DNA of 64,000 nucleotides from positions 1,426,001 through 1,490,000 of the forward strand of contig NZ_JAUFQQ010000005.1 in NCBI RefSeq assembly GCF_030409845.1. The letters are read 5' to 3'. The translations under genes were made by a program, and so were the position numbers. The notes below the pieces were generated by a model. It was not told where the DNA came from. It saw only the letters and a program-made list of their open reading frames with translations, and did no database searches. How positions within the stretch are numbered: position 1 is the stretch's first letter; each line of letters starts with the position of its first letter. Positions 18,951 to 28,168 of the stretch are shown piece after piece. This DNA comes from Flavobacterium branchiarum (GTDB lineage: Bacteria; Bacteroidota; Bacteroidia; Flavobacteriales; Flavobacteriaceae).

Positions 18951-18965
18951 TAATAGAATTCAAAC

Positions 18966-19277
18966 CTATCTGATCGAAAGAATTTCTTTTACTTTAATAT
19001 GTACTTCCGTATCTGCTTTCCATACATCTCCTTTTAAAGAAACTACATCACCTTCTTTTAGTTTTTTGTAATTTTCAGGACCACCCAAATTAACAATACT
19101 TACAGTAGCCAAATAAATTTTGTTTTTATCTGTCTTAATCTTAGCAGTATAACCGTCTTTACCAAGCGCAACAGATTCAACTTTTCCTGAAATCGAAACA
19201 TTATCTTTCATAGCACTACATGAAATTACAAAAACCATTAAGACTAATAGGAAACTAATTTTTTTTACACATCTCAT
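18966..19277 (-). CDS. Small OB-fold-like lipoprotein
   Basis: A 103-residue protein with a lipoprotein signal peptide whose lipobox is VISC at about residues 17-20. The mature part (SISGKVESVALGKDGYTAKI, then EGDVVSLKGDVW) has the alternating strands of a small OB-like beta barrel. Its function is unknown; such lipoproteins bind small ligands or nucleic acids in some families. It is downstream of an NTF2-like gene on the same strand with a 34-base gap. Confidence 0.75.
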   Translation of the reverse strand: MRCVKKISFLLVLMVFVISCSAMKDNVSISGKVESVALGKDGYTAKIKTDKNKIYLATVSIVNLGGPENYKKLKEGDVVSLKGDVWKADTEVHIKVKEILSIR

Positions 19278-19311
19278 CTGTTCTATTTTAGCAATTAAGT
19301 TAGTATTAATA

Positions 19312-19677
19312 CTATTTCATTTGTACACAGCTTCCTGCAATAACTTTTAAGCTTTCGTCAAATTTTTTCCAAACTCTGCTATATCTAAAAATACCATCTA
19401 AGGGTTTGTTATCATATTTCCCTCTTAACAGAACAGTAACTCCAACAACAGCAGTGTCATCAATTACTTTAATAATTTGATCAGAAGCGTCTAGTACATC
19501 AATTTTCATTTTACCTGAACGATACAAATCTAAATCGAATTTCTTAGTCACTGTTTGCCCATCTGGCAAATTAAACAATAAATCATCGTGAAGAAACTTC
19601 TCTAGAGTTAAAACATCCGCATTTTTGATTGCAGCTAGTAACTCAATTTCGGCATTTACAATAGTTTTTACTTCCAT
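19312..19677 (-). CDS. NTF2-like (DUF4440/SnoaL-type) protein
   Basis: A 121-residue cytoplasmic protein with the cone-shaped NTF2-like fold pattern: an N-terminal helix pair (EIELLAAIKNADVLTLEKFL), then strands VVGVTVLLRGKYDN and IFRYSRVWKKFDESLKVIAG. The family includes hydrolases, isomerases and pure binding proteins, so the substrate cannot be told. It follows the S41 protease gene after 16 bases and is probably co-transcribed with it. Confidence 0.8.
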   Translation of the reverse strand: MEVKTIVNAEIELLAAIKNADVLTLEKFLHDDLLFNLPDGQTVTKKFDLDLYRSGKMKIDVLDASDQIIKVIDDTAVVGVTVLLRGKYDNKPLDGIFRYSRVWKKFDESLKVIAGSCVQMK

Positions 19678-19693
19678 ATAAAAAAAATTAAAA

Positions 19694-21271
19694 TTATTTT
19701 TTCTGATTCAAAACAGCCTTAATCATTGCATCATTTTTAAGAATCACATCGTAGTAATAGATCTCACCATACAGTTGTCTGGCAAATTCGGCTGTAATAT
19801 AACGATTAATGATTGCTTTATTTTTCTCTAAATTTAAATTCAGTCCGTTTTTAAGAAGATACTTTTGGAAAGATTTAAAATAATCGTCTGTTGACTTCAT
19901 TTTTTCAACAAACTCTTGGTAATTCAACCCCGAGAACACTTTCCTATTTTTATCCAATTGCTCGAAAACAAAATGCCCAATAACTCTTGTTTGCAATAAA
20001 TAAGCAGTTCCCTCAGTTCCGTGTTCTATTTCTAGAGGCACAAAAACATCTGGCACAATACCACCACCACCATAAACAATTTTACCTTTTGGCGTTTTGT
20101 ACTTCAACGAATCAACAACCTTAATACTGTCCTTAGTGTATAATTCTCCATTACTAAAACGGGAATCCGATTCTTTAAAATAATCTTCATTACCATGGCT
20201 ATAGGTTTTTTGTATAGAACGCCCTGTTGGCGTATAATATCGCGCAACGGTTAATCGAACAGCCGATCCATCATTAAAATCCATTTCGCGCTGTACTAAT
20301 CCTTTTCCAAACGAACGACGACCTATTATATTTCCTCGGTCGTTATCCTGAATTGCTCCTGCCAAAATTTCACTAGCCGAAGCACTATTTTCATTGATTA
20401 AGACTGATACTTTTCCATTTTCAAAACTCCCGCTTCCTGTAGCATACGTTTTTTCGGTATCCCCATTCTTATTTTTGGTAAAAACAATAAGTTGCTTGTC
20501 TTTCAAGAATTCATCGGCTATAGCAACAGCTTCTTCCATATAGCCTCCTCCGTTGTCACGAAGGTCGACAATTAACGATTGAATTCCCTTTTGCTTTAGC
20601 TTGGTTAAGCCTGATTTAAACTCTGCATAGGTTGTTTCTGCAAAACGATTAATCTTTATGTAGCCTGTGTTTTTATCCAATAAAATCGACACATCAACGC
20701 TCTTTATAGGGATAATGTCTCTTTTTATTTTAACTTTTAATTTCTTTTGTTCGGATTTACGATAAACGGTAAGCTCTATCTCTGTTCCTTTCTTTCCTTT
20801 TAATTTAGCAAACAAGCTATCAGACGGAAGTTTGCGTCCGAATAATTTAGTTTTACCAACATATAAAATTCTATCTCCTGATTGGATTCCTGCTTTTGCC
20901 GAAGGGCCATTTTCTATTGGTTTTATTATTGCAACAGAGTCTCTGTACATATAGAAATTCACTCCAATTCCAACAAAATCACCTTTCATGCTTTCGGCAA
21001 CTTCTGCAAGCTCACTCGGCGGAATATAAACGGAATGAGGATCTAATTTTGATAGAATATTATCGACTGTAAGATTAACTATTGAATCTGTATTTACTTT
21101 ATCGACATACTCGTTATTAATGAAATCAATTAATTTATTAAGCTTGTTTTTAGAGGTGTTCTTAGCTAAAAACTGATCTTGAGCTGGGGTACTTAATAAG
21201 CTCCCTAGTATTACCCCTAGAGCCAAGGTCGCTCCAATAACTATTGGTAAATATTTAGTATTGAATTTCAT
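19694..21271 (-). CDS. S41 family C-terminal processing peptidase
   Basis: A 525-residue periplasmic serine protease. It has a membrane anchor or signal (residues about 8-28), an N-terminal helical region, a PDZ domain (about 85-170, GIGVNFYMYRD and NGPSAKAGIQSGDRI), and an S41 catalytic core with Ser in NENSASASEILAGAIQ and Lys in RRSFGKGLVQ, the Ser/Lys dyad of the CtpA/Prc class. It cleaves unfolded or tagged envelope proteins at C-termini. A roughly 100-residue C-terminal extension follows the core. dCMP deaminase lies upstream. Confidence 0.93.
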   Translation of the reverse strand: MKFNTKYLPIVIGATLALGVILGSLLSTPAQDQFLAKNTSKNKLNKLIDFINNEYVDKVNTDSIVNLTVDNILSKLDPHSVYIPPSELAEVAESMKGDFVGIGVNFYMYRDSVAIIKPIENGPSAKAGIQSGDRILYVGKTKLFGRKLPSDSLFAKLKGKKGTEIELTVYRKSEQKKLKVKIKRDIIPIKSVDVSILLDKNTGYIKINRFAETTYAEFKSGLTKLKQKGIQSLIVDLRDNGGGYMEEAVAIADEFLKDKQLIVFTKNKNGDTEKTYATGSGSFENGKVSVLINENSASASEILAGAIQDNDRGNIIGRRSFGKGLVQREMDFNDGSAVRLTVARYYTPTGRSIQKTYSHGNEDYFKESDSRFSNGELYTKDSIKVVDSLKYKTPKGKIVYGGGGIVPDVFVPLEIEHGTEGTAYLLQTRVIGHFVFEQLDKNRKVFSGLNYQEFVEKMKSTDDYFKSFQKYLLKNGLNLNLEKNKAIINRYITAEFARQLYGEIYYYDVILKNDAMIKAVLNQKK

Positions 21272-21351
21272 ATGTAGCTAATATTTATTTTAGGAGAACA
21301 AGCTTTTGTTGTTCTTCATAAGTAATCCTGCCTTTTAATTACAGGAATTCT

Positions 21352-21783
21352 CTACTCTTCTAATACGGGAATATGCTCGACTTCTACGCCCGCTTTTATT
21401 AAAAAATCAATTCCGGCATCATCACGATATCCATTTTGGTAAACTACTCTTTTTATTCCCGACTGATGAATCAACTTACTACATTCTTTACAAGGTGAAA
21501 GCGTTATATACAACGTTGCTCCTTCGCAAGATTGGGTTGATCGCGCTACTTTTAAAATAGCGTTGGCCTCTGCATGTAAAACATCCCAACGCGTTAAACC
21601 TTCATCATCTTCACAACAATTTCCAAATCCAGTTGGTGTACCATTATAGCCATCTGAAATAATCATACGATCCTTTACGATAATCGCACCAACTTGCTTG
21701 CGTTTGCAATAAGACAACAGACTCCACTCTTTTGCTATTCGCAAATAGGCTTTGTCGTATCTATTTAATTTTTCTTTTTCCAT
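21352..21783 (-). CDS. Deoxycytidylate (dCMP) deaminase, ComEB-type
   Basis: A 143-residue zinc deaminase. The zinc/catalytic motif HAEANAIL (His and Glu at about 71-73) and the second ligand pair PCKEC (about 97-101) are both present. It deaminates dCMP to dUMP, feeding thymidylate synthesis. Its stop is 80 bases before the S41 protease gene, and its start directly follows the HupE gene stop (two bases), so it is in the HupE transcript. Confidence 0.92.
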   Translation of the reverse strand: MEKEKLNRYDKAYLRIAKEWSLLSYCKRKQVGAIIVKDRMIISDGYNGTPTGFGNCCEDDEGLTRWDVLHAEANAILKVARSTQSCEGATLYITLSPCKECSKLIHQSGIKRVVYQNGYRDDAGIDFLIKAGVEVEHIPVLEE

Positions 21784-21785
21784 TT

Positions 21786-22379
21786 TTATCTATTCCATAT
21801 TTCGCTCTCAATAACCATCGGAATCACAACACCTATTACAAAAGCCGACATAGCCAAAGTCCAATCACGTTTTGAAAAACGGAAAATAGTTTGAACAATA
21901 TATGAGAGTATTAAAACTATAAAAACCACAATAATTTGTGCTGCCTCAATCCCTAATGCAAATTCACCCAAAGGCAACAATTTTGATGTTGGACTACCTC
22001 CTAATATTGTTTTAAAATAATTAGAGAATCCTAATCCATGAATTATCCCAAAGAAAAGCGTTATAAAAAACACTAAATTAATACTTTCTGTTTTAGAAGA
22101 TTTCCCTGCTGTGAAAAAATTAAAAAAGGCTGTCATTAGAATCGTTATCGGAATTAAAAATTCGACAAGACTTACTTTGATAGTAACAACTCCATAAACC
22201 GAAAGCAATAACGCTAAGGTATGACCAACAGTAAAAATAGTTACGAGCAATAAAATTCTTTTCCAATCCTTAAATGAATAAGGGATAGTTAAAGCCATTA
22301 AAAACATTACGTGATCGTATGCATTAATATCTAGAACGTGTTTTAATCCTATTTGAAAATAAATCCAAAAATCTGACAT
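21786..22379 (-). CDS. HupE/UreJ family membrane protein
   Basis: A 197-residue integral membrane protein with about six helices. The family's histidines are seen in DHVMFLMAL (about 22-30), FTVGHTLALLLS (about 49-60) and GIIHGLGFSNYF (about 111-122), which suggest metal (nickel or cobalt) transport, as known for HupE/UreJ. No nickel enzyme is encoded nearby, so the substrate is open. It is the first gene of a short minus-strand unit with dCMP deaminase. Confidence 0.85.
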   Translation of the reverse strand: MSDFWIYFQIGLKHVLDINAYDHVMFLMALTIPYSFKDWKRILLLVTIFTVGHTLALLLSVYGVVTIKVSLVEFLIPITILMTAFFNFFTAGKSSKTESINLVFFITLFFGIIHGLGFSNYFKTILGGSPTSKLLPLGEFALGIEAAQIIVVFIVLILSYIVQTIFRFSKRDWTLAMSAFVIGVVIPMVIESEIWNR

Positions 22380-22542
22380 GGGTATTTTAATTTTAATTGA
22401 TAAAGGGTTTGTAAACTTACGATTAATTTTGAAAATGGTAGATTGCTAGTTCAAAATGATTGGATAAAAATAAGTTAAAATTGCAGTTTCTTGAATTATA
22501 AAAATTATAAAAAAATTAAAATTAATAATTTAAAAATAGATT

Positions 22543-22550
22543 TATCTTTG
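22543..22550 (+). promoter_or_regulatory. -7 box of the TerB-like gene
   Basis: TATCTTTG matches TAnnTTTG and lies 22 bases before the ATG at 22573 in an AT-only stretch. Confidence 0.5.
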
Positions 22551-22572
22551 TAGTACAAAAAACCAACTTATT

Positions 22573-23004
22573 ATGTCATTTTCAGATTTATTTGATAGCG
22601 AATTTAAACTAAGAAATAAAGGTCACTTTTCGGCTATTGTTCGCGTAGCCCTTGCTGATGGAAAAACTAATCAAGAAGAAAAAACTTTTTTAGACAAGTT
22701 AGCTTCTCGATTGGAAATTTCAGATGAAGAATACAAAGAGATTCTTGCTGATCCTATGAAACACCCAATAAACGCACCTTATTTGTATTCTCAACGTTTA
22801 GAGCGTTTATACGATTTGGCTCGTATGGTACACGTAGACCACCAAATGGGAGACAGCCAAGAAATTATGCTAAGAAGATTTGGTTTAGCATTAGGATTTA
22901 CTCCAGGAAACGTAAACTATATCATTGCAAAAGCACTTTCATTAGTAGATAAAAAAGTAGATTTAGATACTTTTACTTTCGAAATGCAGAATATGAATAA
23001 ATAA
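22573..23004 (+). CDS. TerB-like (tellurite-resistance type) helical protein
   Basis: A 143-residue all-helical cytoplasmic protein with the TerB-type repeat of acidic helices (VALADGKTNQEEKTFLDKLA, then MVHVDHQMGDSQE). The domain is thought to bind metal ions and is common in Bacteroidota without any link to tellurite. It stands alone between divergent HupE and convergent fbp and is followed by an unusual tandem repeat. Confidence 0.82.
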   Translation: MSFSDLFDSEFKLRNKGHFSAIVRVALADGKTNQEEKTFLDKLASRLEISDEEYKEILADPMKHPINAPYLYSQRLERLYDLARMVHVDHQMGDSQEIMLRRFGLALGFTPGNVNYIIAKALSLVDKKVDLDTFTFEMQNMNK

Positions 23005-23010
23005 AAAATT

Positions 23011-23262
23011 CACAGTCACAGTATTCAGTTTTCAGTTTTCAAACTAAAACTAAGACACTGATACTAAAAAAAGTCACAGTCGCAGTATTCAGTTTTCAAA
23101 CTAGAACCACGACACAGATACTAAAAAAGCTCACAGTTTTCAGTTTTCAGTTTTCAGTTTTCAGTTTTCAAACTAGACTAAAAACTAAGACGCTGATACT
23201 AAAAAAAGTCACAGTCGCTGTATTCAGTTTTCAAACTAAAACTAAACACTGCTACTAAAAAA
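23011..23262. repeat. Four tandem copies of a 53-78 bp intergenic repeat
   Basis: Copies begin with CACAGT at 23011, 23075, 23132 and 23210. Each contains (TTCAGTTT)n, then TCAAACTA, then a segment near ACTAAGACACTGATACTAAA. Copy 3 is lengthened by four extra TTCAGTTT units, so there is a microsatellite inside the longer repeat. It fills the gap between the TerB-like gene and the fbp terminator, and no open frame of note runs through it. Confidence 0.9.
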
Positions 23263-23266
23263 CAAA

Positions 23267-23300
23267 CCCGACAGTATTTATTTACTTGTCGGGTTTTATT
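23267..23300. terminator. Bidirectional terminator between the TerB-like gene and fbp
   Basis: CCCGACA (23267-23273) and TGTCGGG (23287-23293) form a 7-bp stem followed by a T-rich tail on the plus strand and preceded by A-rich sequence that would be the U tract for the minus-strand fbp transcript. Confidence 0.75.
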
Positions 23301-23303
23301 TTT

Positions 23304-24314
23304 TTATTGTTTCGCTTTTAGCATAAACTCTTCTGCTTTTTCAACCATATTATAGCTTCCACAAAAGAATGGAACGCGTTGGTGCAATTCGGTAGGATTA
23401 ATTTCCATGATTCTACTAAAACCATCAGATGCCTTTCCTCCTGCTTGCTCTGCTATAAATGCCATAGGATTACATTCATACAATAAACGAAGCTTTCCGT
23501 TTGGTGCTTTGCTACTTGTTGGATACAGATAAATACCTCCTTTAATCATGTTTCGATGAAAATCTGACACTAAACTTCCAATGTATCTTGAAGTATAAGG
23601 ACGATCATCTTCTTCGTGCTGGCAATATTTAATATAATCTTTTACTCCTTGTGGAAAATGAATATAGTTCCCTTCGTTAACAGAGTAAATTTTTCCATCT
23701 TTTGAATATTTCATGTTTGGATGCGACAGATAAAATGTTCCAATCGCGGGATTTAATGTAAATCCGTTTACTCCATGACCTGTTGTGTAAACCAACATTG
23801 TCGAAGTTCCATAAATTACATATCCTGCAGCAACTTGATTAACACCTGGCTGTAAAAAATCATCAAGTGTAACTGGCGTTCCTATTGGTGTAATCCTTCT
23901 GTAAACAGAAAAAATGGTTCCTACTGAAACATTCACATCAATATTAGACGATCCGTCAAGCGGATCCATCAAAACCACATATTTATTGTTATGGCTGTTA
24001 TCACTTCCTTGAACAGTAATGAAGTCATCATTTTCCTCTGAAGCAATTCCGCAAACAATTTCGCGATTAATTAAAGTTTGAATAAAAACTTCATTTGCAT
24101 ACACATCTAGTTTTTGCTGATCTTCTCCTTGAATGTTTTGCTCTCCCGCTGCTCCAACGATATCCACCAGACCAGCTTTGTTAACTTTATAATTAACCAC
24201 TTTAGCGGCCAATCGTATAGAATTGATGATTCTGGATAGTTCACCAGACGAATACTGAAATGCTTTTTGGTTTTCGATGATAAACTCACCTAATGTTTTA
24301 TTGCGTTCTTCCAT
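23304..24314 (-). CDS. fbp: Class I fructose-1,6-bisphosphatase
   Basis: A 336-residue enzyme of gluconeogenesis that hydrolyses fructose 1,6-bisphosphate. The metal-binding signature [20 protein letters not shown] (about 117-136) and the C-terminal [21 protein letters not shown] (about 274-294), whose Lys binds the 6-phosphate, are both visible. The length is normal for class I. It is monocistronic here, convergent with the TerB-like gene and divergent from the GNAT gene. Confidence 0.95.
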   Translation of the reverse strand: MEERNKTLGEFIIENQKAFQYSSGELSRIINSIRLAAKVVNYKVNKAGLVDIVGAAGEQNIQGEDQQKLDVYANEVFIQTLINREIVCGIASEENDDFITVQGSDNSHNNKYVVLMDPLDGSSNIDVNVSVGTIFSVYRRITPIGTPVTLDDFLQPGVNQVAAGYVIYGTSTMLVYTTGHGVNGFTLNPAIGTFYLSHPNMKYSKDGKIYSVNEGNYIHFPQGVKDYIKYCQHEEDDRPYTSRYIGSLVSDFHRNMIKGGIYLYPTSSKAPNGKLRLLYECNPMAFIAEQAGGKASDGFSRIMEINPTELHQRVPFFCGSYNMVEKAEEFMLKAKQ

Positions 24315-24490
24315 TATACTATATCGTTGTAGAGGTTTTTTTTTGAAGTCACAAATATCGCCTTTTTTGTGAAATTGATTTAAAAATTATTTAGTTAGTT
24401 TCTACGTATTGTATATTTGTTAATCAAAAGCAAAAAACAAGTTCCAAAAAACCATTATTTTAGATATAAACATATTAATAATAAGAATTT

Positions 24491-24985
24491 ATGAATATTA
24501 GAAAAGGAAATCCTGAAGATATGAAAGCTGTATTAGGCTTGATTCAGGAGTTGGCCATATTCGAAAAAGAACCTGCTGCAGTTTTAGTTACTGAGAGCGA
24601 TTTAATTCGTGATGGCTTTGGCGAGAGTCCTCTTTTTCATGTATTTGTGGCCGAGGTGGATACCGAAATAGTTGGAATTGCTTTATACTATTACCGCTTT
24701 TCTACCTGGAAAGGCAAAACGATACATTTAGAAGATTTAATCGTTAAAGATAAAATGCGTGGATCTGGTTTAGGAATGGCATTATACTCCGAGATAATGC
24801 AACAGGCCAAAAAGGACAACGTAAGAAGAGTTGAATGGAATGTACTTGATTGGAATACTCCTGCAATTAAATTCTATGAGAATTCTGGCGCAAAAGTATT
24901 CGAAGAATGGCGTGTCGTTCAGATGGACGAAGCAGGAATCAATACTTTTTTAGATAAAAACAATAACTTAAAACAAAATATATAA
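24491..24985 (+). CDS. GNAT family N-acetyltransferase
   Basis: A 164-residue acetyltransferase. The acetyl-CoA pyrophosphate loop is MRGSGLGMALYSEIMQ (about 90-105), and RRVEWNVLDWNTPAIKFYENSGA gives the usual C-terminal strand and helix. It most resembles the diamine (spermidine/spermine-type) acetyltransferase branch, but the substrate is uncertain. It is followed after nine bases by aspartate kinase. A possible -7 box TATATTTG is at 24412-24419. Confidence 0.85.
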   Translation: MNIRKGNPEDMKAVLGLIQELAIFEKEPAAVLVTESDLIRDGFGESPLFHVFVAEVDTEIVGIALYYYRFSTWKGKTIHLEDLIVKDKMRGSGLGMALYSEIMQQAKKDNVRRVEWNVLDWNTPAIKFYENSGAKVFEEWRVVQMDEAGINTFLDKNNNLKQNI

Positions 24986-24994
24986 CAATAAATA

Positions 24995-26254
24995 ATGAGA
25001 GTATTCAAATTTGGTGGTGCCTCAGTAAAAGATGCTGAAGGAATTAAAAACGTATATGACGTTTTGCAAAAGGTAGGTTATGAAGATGTATTGCTTGTAG
25101 TTTCGGCTATGGGGAAAACCACAAACGCTCTTGAGGTTGTAATAAAGAATTATTTTGAGAAATCGAACGAGCTAAATTCGTCTGTTCAGGAAGTAAAAAA
25201 ATACCATAACCAAATATTGTTGGATTTATTTGAAGATGAAAAAAATGAAGTCTTTACAGCTGTAAATGCCTTTTTCTCAGAATTAGAATATTTTCTAGCT
25301 AACAACAAATCTCCTAACTATAACTTTGTTTATGACCAGATTGTAAGCTTTGGAGAATTAATTTCGACTACTATCATAAGTCATTTCATGAATTTCATGG
25401 GTATTCATACCCAATGGATCGATGTACGTAACTTTATAAAAACTGACGCTACATACAGAGATGCTGAAGTAGACTGGGAAGTAACTCAAAAAAATATTGG
25501 TAAAAATGTAAAGCGAAATATCTTAAACATCACTCAAGGATTCTTAGGTGCCGATGAAAACAATTTTACTACTACTTTAGGCCGTGAAGGATCAGATTAC
25601 ACTGCTGCAATTTTTGCTTATTGCTTAAATGCTGAAAGTGTTACGATCTGGAAAGATGTTCCTGGAGTAATGAATGCTGACCCTCGTTATTTTGAAAACG
25701 CAAGTTTACTTAATCAGATTTCATATCGTGAAGCCATCGAATTGGCGTTTTACGGAGCAACTGTTATTCATCCAAAAACATTACAACCTTTACAGAAAAA
25801 AGAAATTCCGTTGTATGTAAAATCTTTCATAAACCCATTACTAAAAGGAACTAGTGTTTCTAAGGGAGTCGATTTAGAGCCTTATTTACCTTGTTTTATT
25901 GTAAAGAGAAACCAACTTTTAATTTCGCTTTCATCAATAGATTTTTCTTTTATAATGGAAGAAAATATCAGTGAGATTTTTGCTTTATTCCATGAATTTA
26001 AAATTAAAGTAAATTTAATTCAAAACTCAGCGATTAGTTTTTCTGTTTGTGTAGAAGATAAATTTGAAAATTTCAATGATATGAACGCTATTCTTTCTAA
26101 AAAATTCAAAGTAGATTTTAGCGAAAATGTTACCCTGTACACTATTCGTCATTTTGATGATAAAGCAGCCGAAGCTGTTGAAGAAAATAAAGAAGTTTTA
26201 CTAAAACAAGTGAGCCGCGAAACTATGCAAATGGTAACAAAAGAATTAAATTAA
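24995..26254 (+). CDS. lysC: Aspartate kinase (monofunctional)
   Basis: A 419-residue enzyme that phosphorylates aspartate, the first step to lysine, threonine and methionine. The kinase core starts VFKFGGASVKDAEGI (residues 3-17) and includes TTLGREGSDYTAAIFAYCL (about 188-206) and NADPRYF. The C-terminal region (about 290-400) is ACT-like and would carry feedback control, but is poorly conserved. No homoserine dehydrogenase domain is fused. It is coupled to the GNAT gene upstream and closed by a strong terminator. Confidence 0.92.
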   Translation: MRVFKFGGASVKDAEGIKNVYDVLQKVGYEDVLLVVSAMGKTTNALEVVIKNYFEKSNELNSSVQEVKKYHNQILLDLFEDEKNEVFTAVNAFFSELEYFLANNKSPNYNFVYDQIVSFGELISTTIISHFMNFMGIHTQWIDVRNFIKTDATYRDAEVDWEVTQKNIGKNVKRNILNITQGFLGADENNFTTTLGREGSDYTAAIFAYCLNAESVTIWKDVPGVMNADPRYFENASLLNQISYREAIELAFYGATVIHPKTLQPLQKKEIPLYVKSFINPLLKGTSVSKGVDLEPYLPCFIVKRNQLLISLSSIDFSFIMEENISEIFALFHEFKIKVNLIQNSAISFSVCVEDKFENFNDMNAILSKKFKVDFSENVTLYTIRHFDDKAAEAVEENKEVLLKQVSRETMQMVTKELN

Positions 26255-26291
26255 GCTTCTTTCGAAAAGCTAATTACATAATTCAATATAC

Positions 26292-26330
26292 AATAAGGTT
26301 TCACCAAAAGTGAAACCTTATTATTTTTAT
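26292..26330. terminator. Bidirectional terminator after aspartate kinase
   Basis: AATAAGGTTTCAC (26292-26304) and GTGAAACCTTATT (26310-26322) form a perfect 13-bp stem with a five-base loop and a T-rich tail. It also serves the convergent XRE gene. A related sequence (GGTTTC/GAAACC, then TTTTTATAAATCTC) follows the third XRE gene at 28703-28738. Confidence 0.85.
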
Positions 26331-26674
26331 AAATCTCTTCTTCTTTTTAAATCTTTTATTACCTGCTTCAATTCTACAATTTGCACTTCATTTTGTTTTA
26401 TTATTTTTCGATAAACGCACAGCATCGCAATCTCAGTCAAGCGCCCCATAATTTTATCATCATTAAATACTTTTGGATTAGGACTTTTTAAAAAATAATT
26501 AAAATCAACATCAAACACATTACAAACCTTATCCATTAATAAAAATTCAATTTTTTTATTTTTTCCACTTTCAATATTATACAATTCTGAATAGCCAACC
26601 CCTAATTTATTAGACAATTCGATTATAGATAATTCTTTAATTTTTCTTAGTTCCTTAATTTTAATTCCAATCAT
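26327..26674 (-). CDS. XRE-family HTH regulator, divergent type (island regulator 1)
   Basis: A 115-residue protein with an N-terminal helix-turn-helix (residues about 3-58, IKIKELRKIKELSIIELSNK then GVGYSELYNIESGKN) and a C-terminal basic coiled coil ending IKDLKRRRDL. The ATG at 26674 (MIGIKIKEL) is preferred over a TTG four codons earlier. The HTH differs clearly from regulators 2 and 3, yet the last 20 residues match regulator 3 almost exactly, which points to domain exchange. It probably regulates the neighbouring accessory genes. Confidence 0.82.
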   Translation of the reverse strand: MIGIKIKELRKIKELSIIELSNKLGVGYSELYNIESGKNKKIEFLLMDKVCNVFDVDFNYFLKSPNPKVFNDDKIMGRLTEIAMLCVYRKIIKQNEVQIVELKQVIKDLKRRRDL

Positions 26675-26736
26675 AAATACTATCAAGCGTTTTATAAAAT
26701 TCTAATTCTACCTTTAAAAATCAATCATAAAGTTGC

Positions 26737-27105
26737 CTAGTTGCTACTTTTGAGTTTATGATCCTTAATTATTATTTTTAATTCTTTTATAACTTTTTCC
26801 AGTACTCTTATTCTTACTGCATATTGTTCTATTAATTCTTCTGACAATGGATTGCTAATAAGACTTTCTTTTAAACTGTTACTCTCTTCATCTTCATCTA
26901 CAATATCCTCCTTCATTAACTCAACTGGACTTATTTTGAAAACCTCACATATTATATTGATATGACTTGACCAAGAATTGCTTTCCCCTCTTTCTATCCT
27001 AGCATACGCAGACTGAGATATACATAGAAAATCAGCTATTTGTTCTTGAGATAGGTTTTTGTTTTTACGTAATTTTTTTAACTTTTTTCCTATGATTACA
27101 TTCAT
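26737..27105 (-). CDS. XRE-family HTH regulator (island regulator 2)
   Basis: A 122-residue protein with HTH_3-type DNA binding (about 6-62, LSQEQIADFLCISQSAYARI then ERGESNSWSSHINIICEVF) and a C-terminal coiled coil. It is a close paralogue of the regulator at 28737..29084. It is divergent from the glycine-zipper lipoprotein operon at 27257, so it may control that operon from the 150-base gap. ATTCGAGTATTACA lies right before its start (27107-27120) and resembles a sequence in the leaders of two small peptides at 29.5-29.8 kb. Confidence 0.88.
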   Translation of the reverse strand: MNVIIGKKLKKLRKNKNLSQEQIADFLCISQSAYARIERGESNSWSSHINIICEVFKISPVELMKEDIVDEDEESNSLKESLISNPLSEELIEQYAVRIRVLEKVIKELKIIIKDHKLKSSN

Positions 27106-27256
27106 AATTCGAGTATTACATCACTCAAAAATAAGAAAATTTACACAAAAACATAAAAAAAAGCTAAAATAACCGATTTTAGAACAAGGATTGTTTAAAC
27201 TCTTATATAGATTTGTTATGTCAATAAATTAGTGCTAACCATTAAGTTATATAGCT

Positions 27257-28165
27257 ATGAAAAAACTTTTTTTATTAATTACGTTTGTCAGTATGTCATA
27301 TTCTTGCAGTGATACTGATTCTTTAAAAATTGAACAAACAAATATTATTGATTATTCTGCTTTAAATATATCAGTAGACAAACAGATTAATTCGTTCCAC
27401 AAAATGTCCATTAATTCTAATAATGCAGGTAATTATCTCAAATATTTTAAAACAGAAACATCCGCACTAAATACCGGTAAAAGCATTCCAGAAGAAACTA
27501 ATATCAAAATTACGTTAGCTCCTCACTATAATTACAAAGAGCAAAAATTTATGCTCCTTTTTTATCAAGATTTAGCGAACTGTTACGACAATAAAATAGT
27601 GGATCTTTTAAATTCTAAAAGAATTTTACTCAATGAAGACAATTTTTCAACAGATTTTAAAAATGAAGCTACCTTCATATTCAACACAATCGAAAAAGTA
27701 ACTAATGAAATTGGAATGCTTTTAAATAAATCCCAAACAAATAAAACTAAAAAAGAAACTGGTTTTGGAAATTGCATGGGACAAAAAGGAAAATCAATCG
27801 GGAGAGCAGTTGCAGCAGGAGCGCTTGTAGGAGCTGTAGGTGACGCTATTGTGGGGGCTGGCGGAGGAACTGTAGCTTTACCAGGAATAGGCACAACAGT
27901 AGGAGCCGTAGGAGGTGCCGTTTTTGGTGCTGTCAAAGGTGCAATCGGAGGAGGACTTGTTGAGCTTACATGGGCTGCTGTAGATTGTGTAATGCAACCT
28001 ACGAAATTAGAAGTTAAATATCTTAACACTGAATATTTCTATAGAGAGATTGTTGTTAAAAATGACCCTGAACAATTAGATTTTTATATATTTAAAAATG
28101 CTGATGCTCTAATTAATACGGTTCTAAATGCTTCAGAAAATACTATAATAAAATTTACAAAATAG
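27257..28165 (+). CDS. Lipoprotein with C-terminal glycine zipper, unknown function
   Basis: A 302-residue protein with a lipoprotein signal peptide; the cysteine follows SMSYS at residue 17. A helical region of about 150 residues leads to a long glycine/alanine zipper (about 187-245: GRAVAAGALVGAVGDAIVGA, VGAVGGAVFGAVKGAIGGG), then a short globular tail. Glycine zippers pack or insert into membranes and are found in outer-membrane lipoproteins, channel-forming proteins and many bacteriocins. It heads a three-gene operon with two small membrane proteins and lies between XRE regulators. A membrane-active toxin or an envelope stress protein are both possible. Confidence 0.75.
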   Translation: MKKLFLLITFVSMSYSCSDTDSLKIEQTNIIDYSALNISVDKQINSFHKMSINSNNAGNYLKYFKTETSALNTGKSIPEETNIKITLAPHYNYKEQKFMLLFYQDLANCYDNKIVDLLNSKRILLNEDNFSTDFKNEATFIFNTIEKVTNEIGMLLNKSQTNKTKKETGFGNCMGQKGKSIGRAVAAGALVGAVGDAIVGAGGGTVALPGIGTTVGAVGGAVFGAVKGAIGGGLVELTWAAVDCVMQPTKLEVKYLNTEYFYREIVVKNDPEQLDFYIFKNADALINTVLNASENTIIKFTK

Positions 28166-28168
28166 ATT

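Noticed and set aside
22573..23004. Tellurite resistance as the role of the TerB-like protein
   Set aside because: No other ter genes are nearby and lone TerB-like domains are common in Bacteroidota, so the name is kept only as a fold label.
12421..23262. Possible CRISPR array at the tandem repeats near 12.4 kb or 23.0 kb
   Set aside because: The units are contiguous or contain microsatellite expansion; there are no unique spacers of constant length and no cas genes.
27583..28029. 148-codon minus-strand frame rich in Pro, Ala and Thr
   Set aside because: It is the antisense of the Gly/Ala zipper of the lipoprotein at 27257; the composition follows from the GC-rich repeat, and it has no signals of its own.
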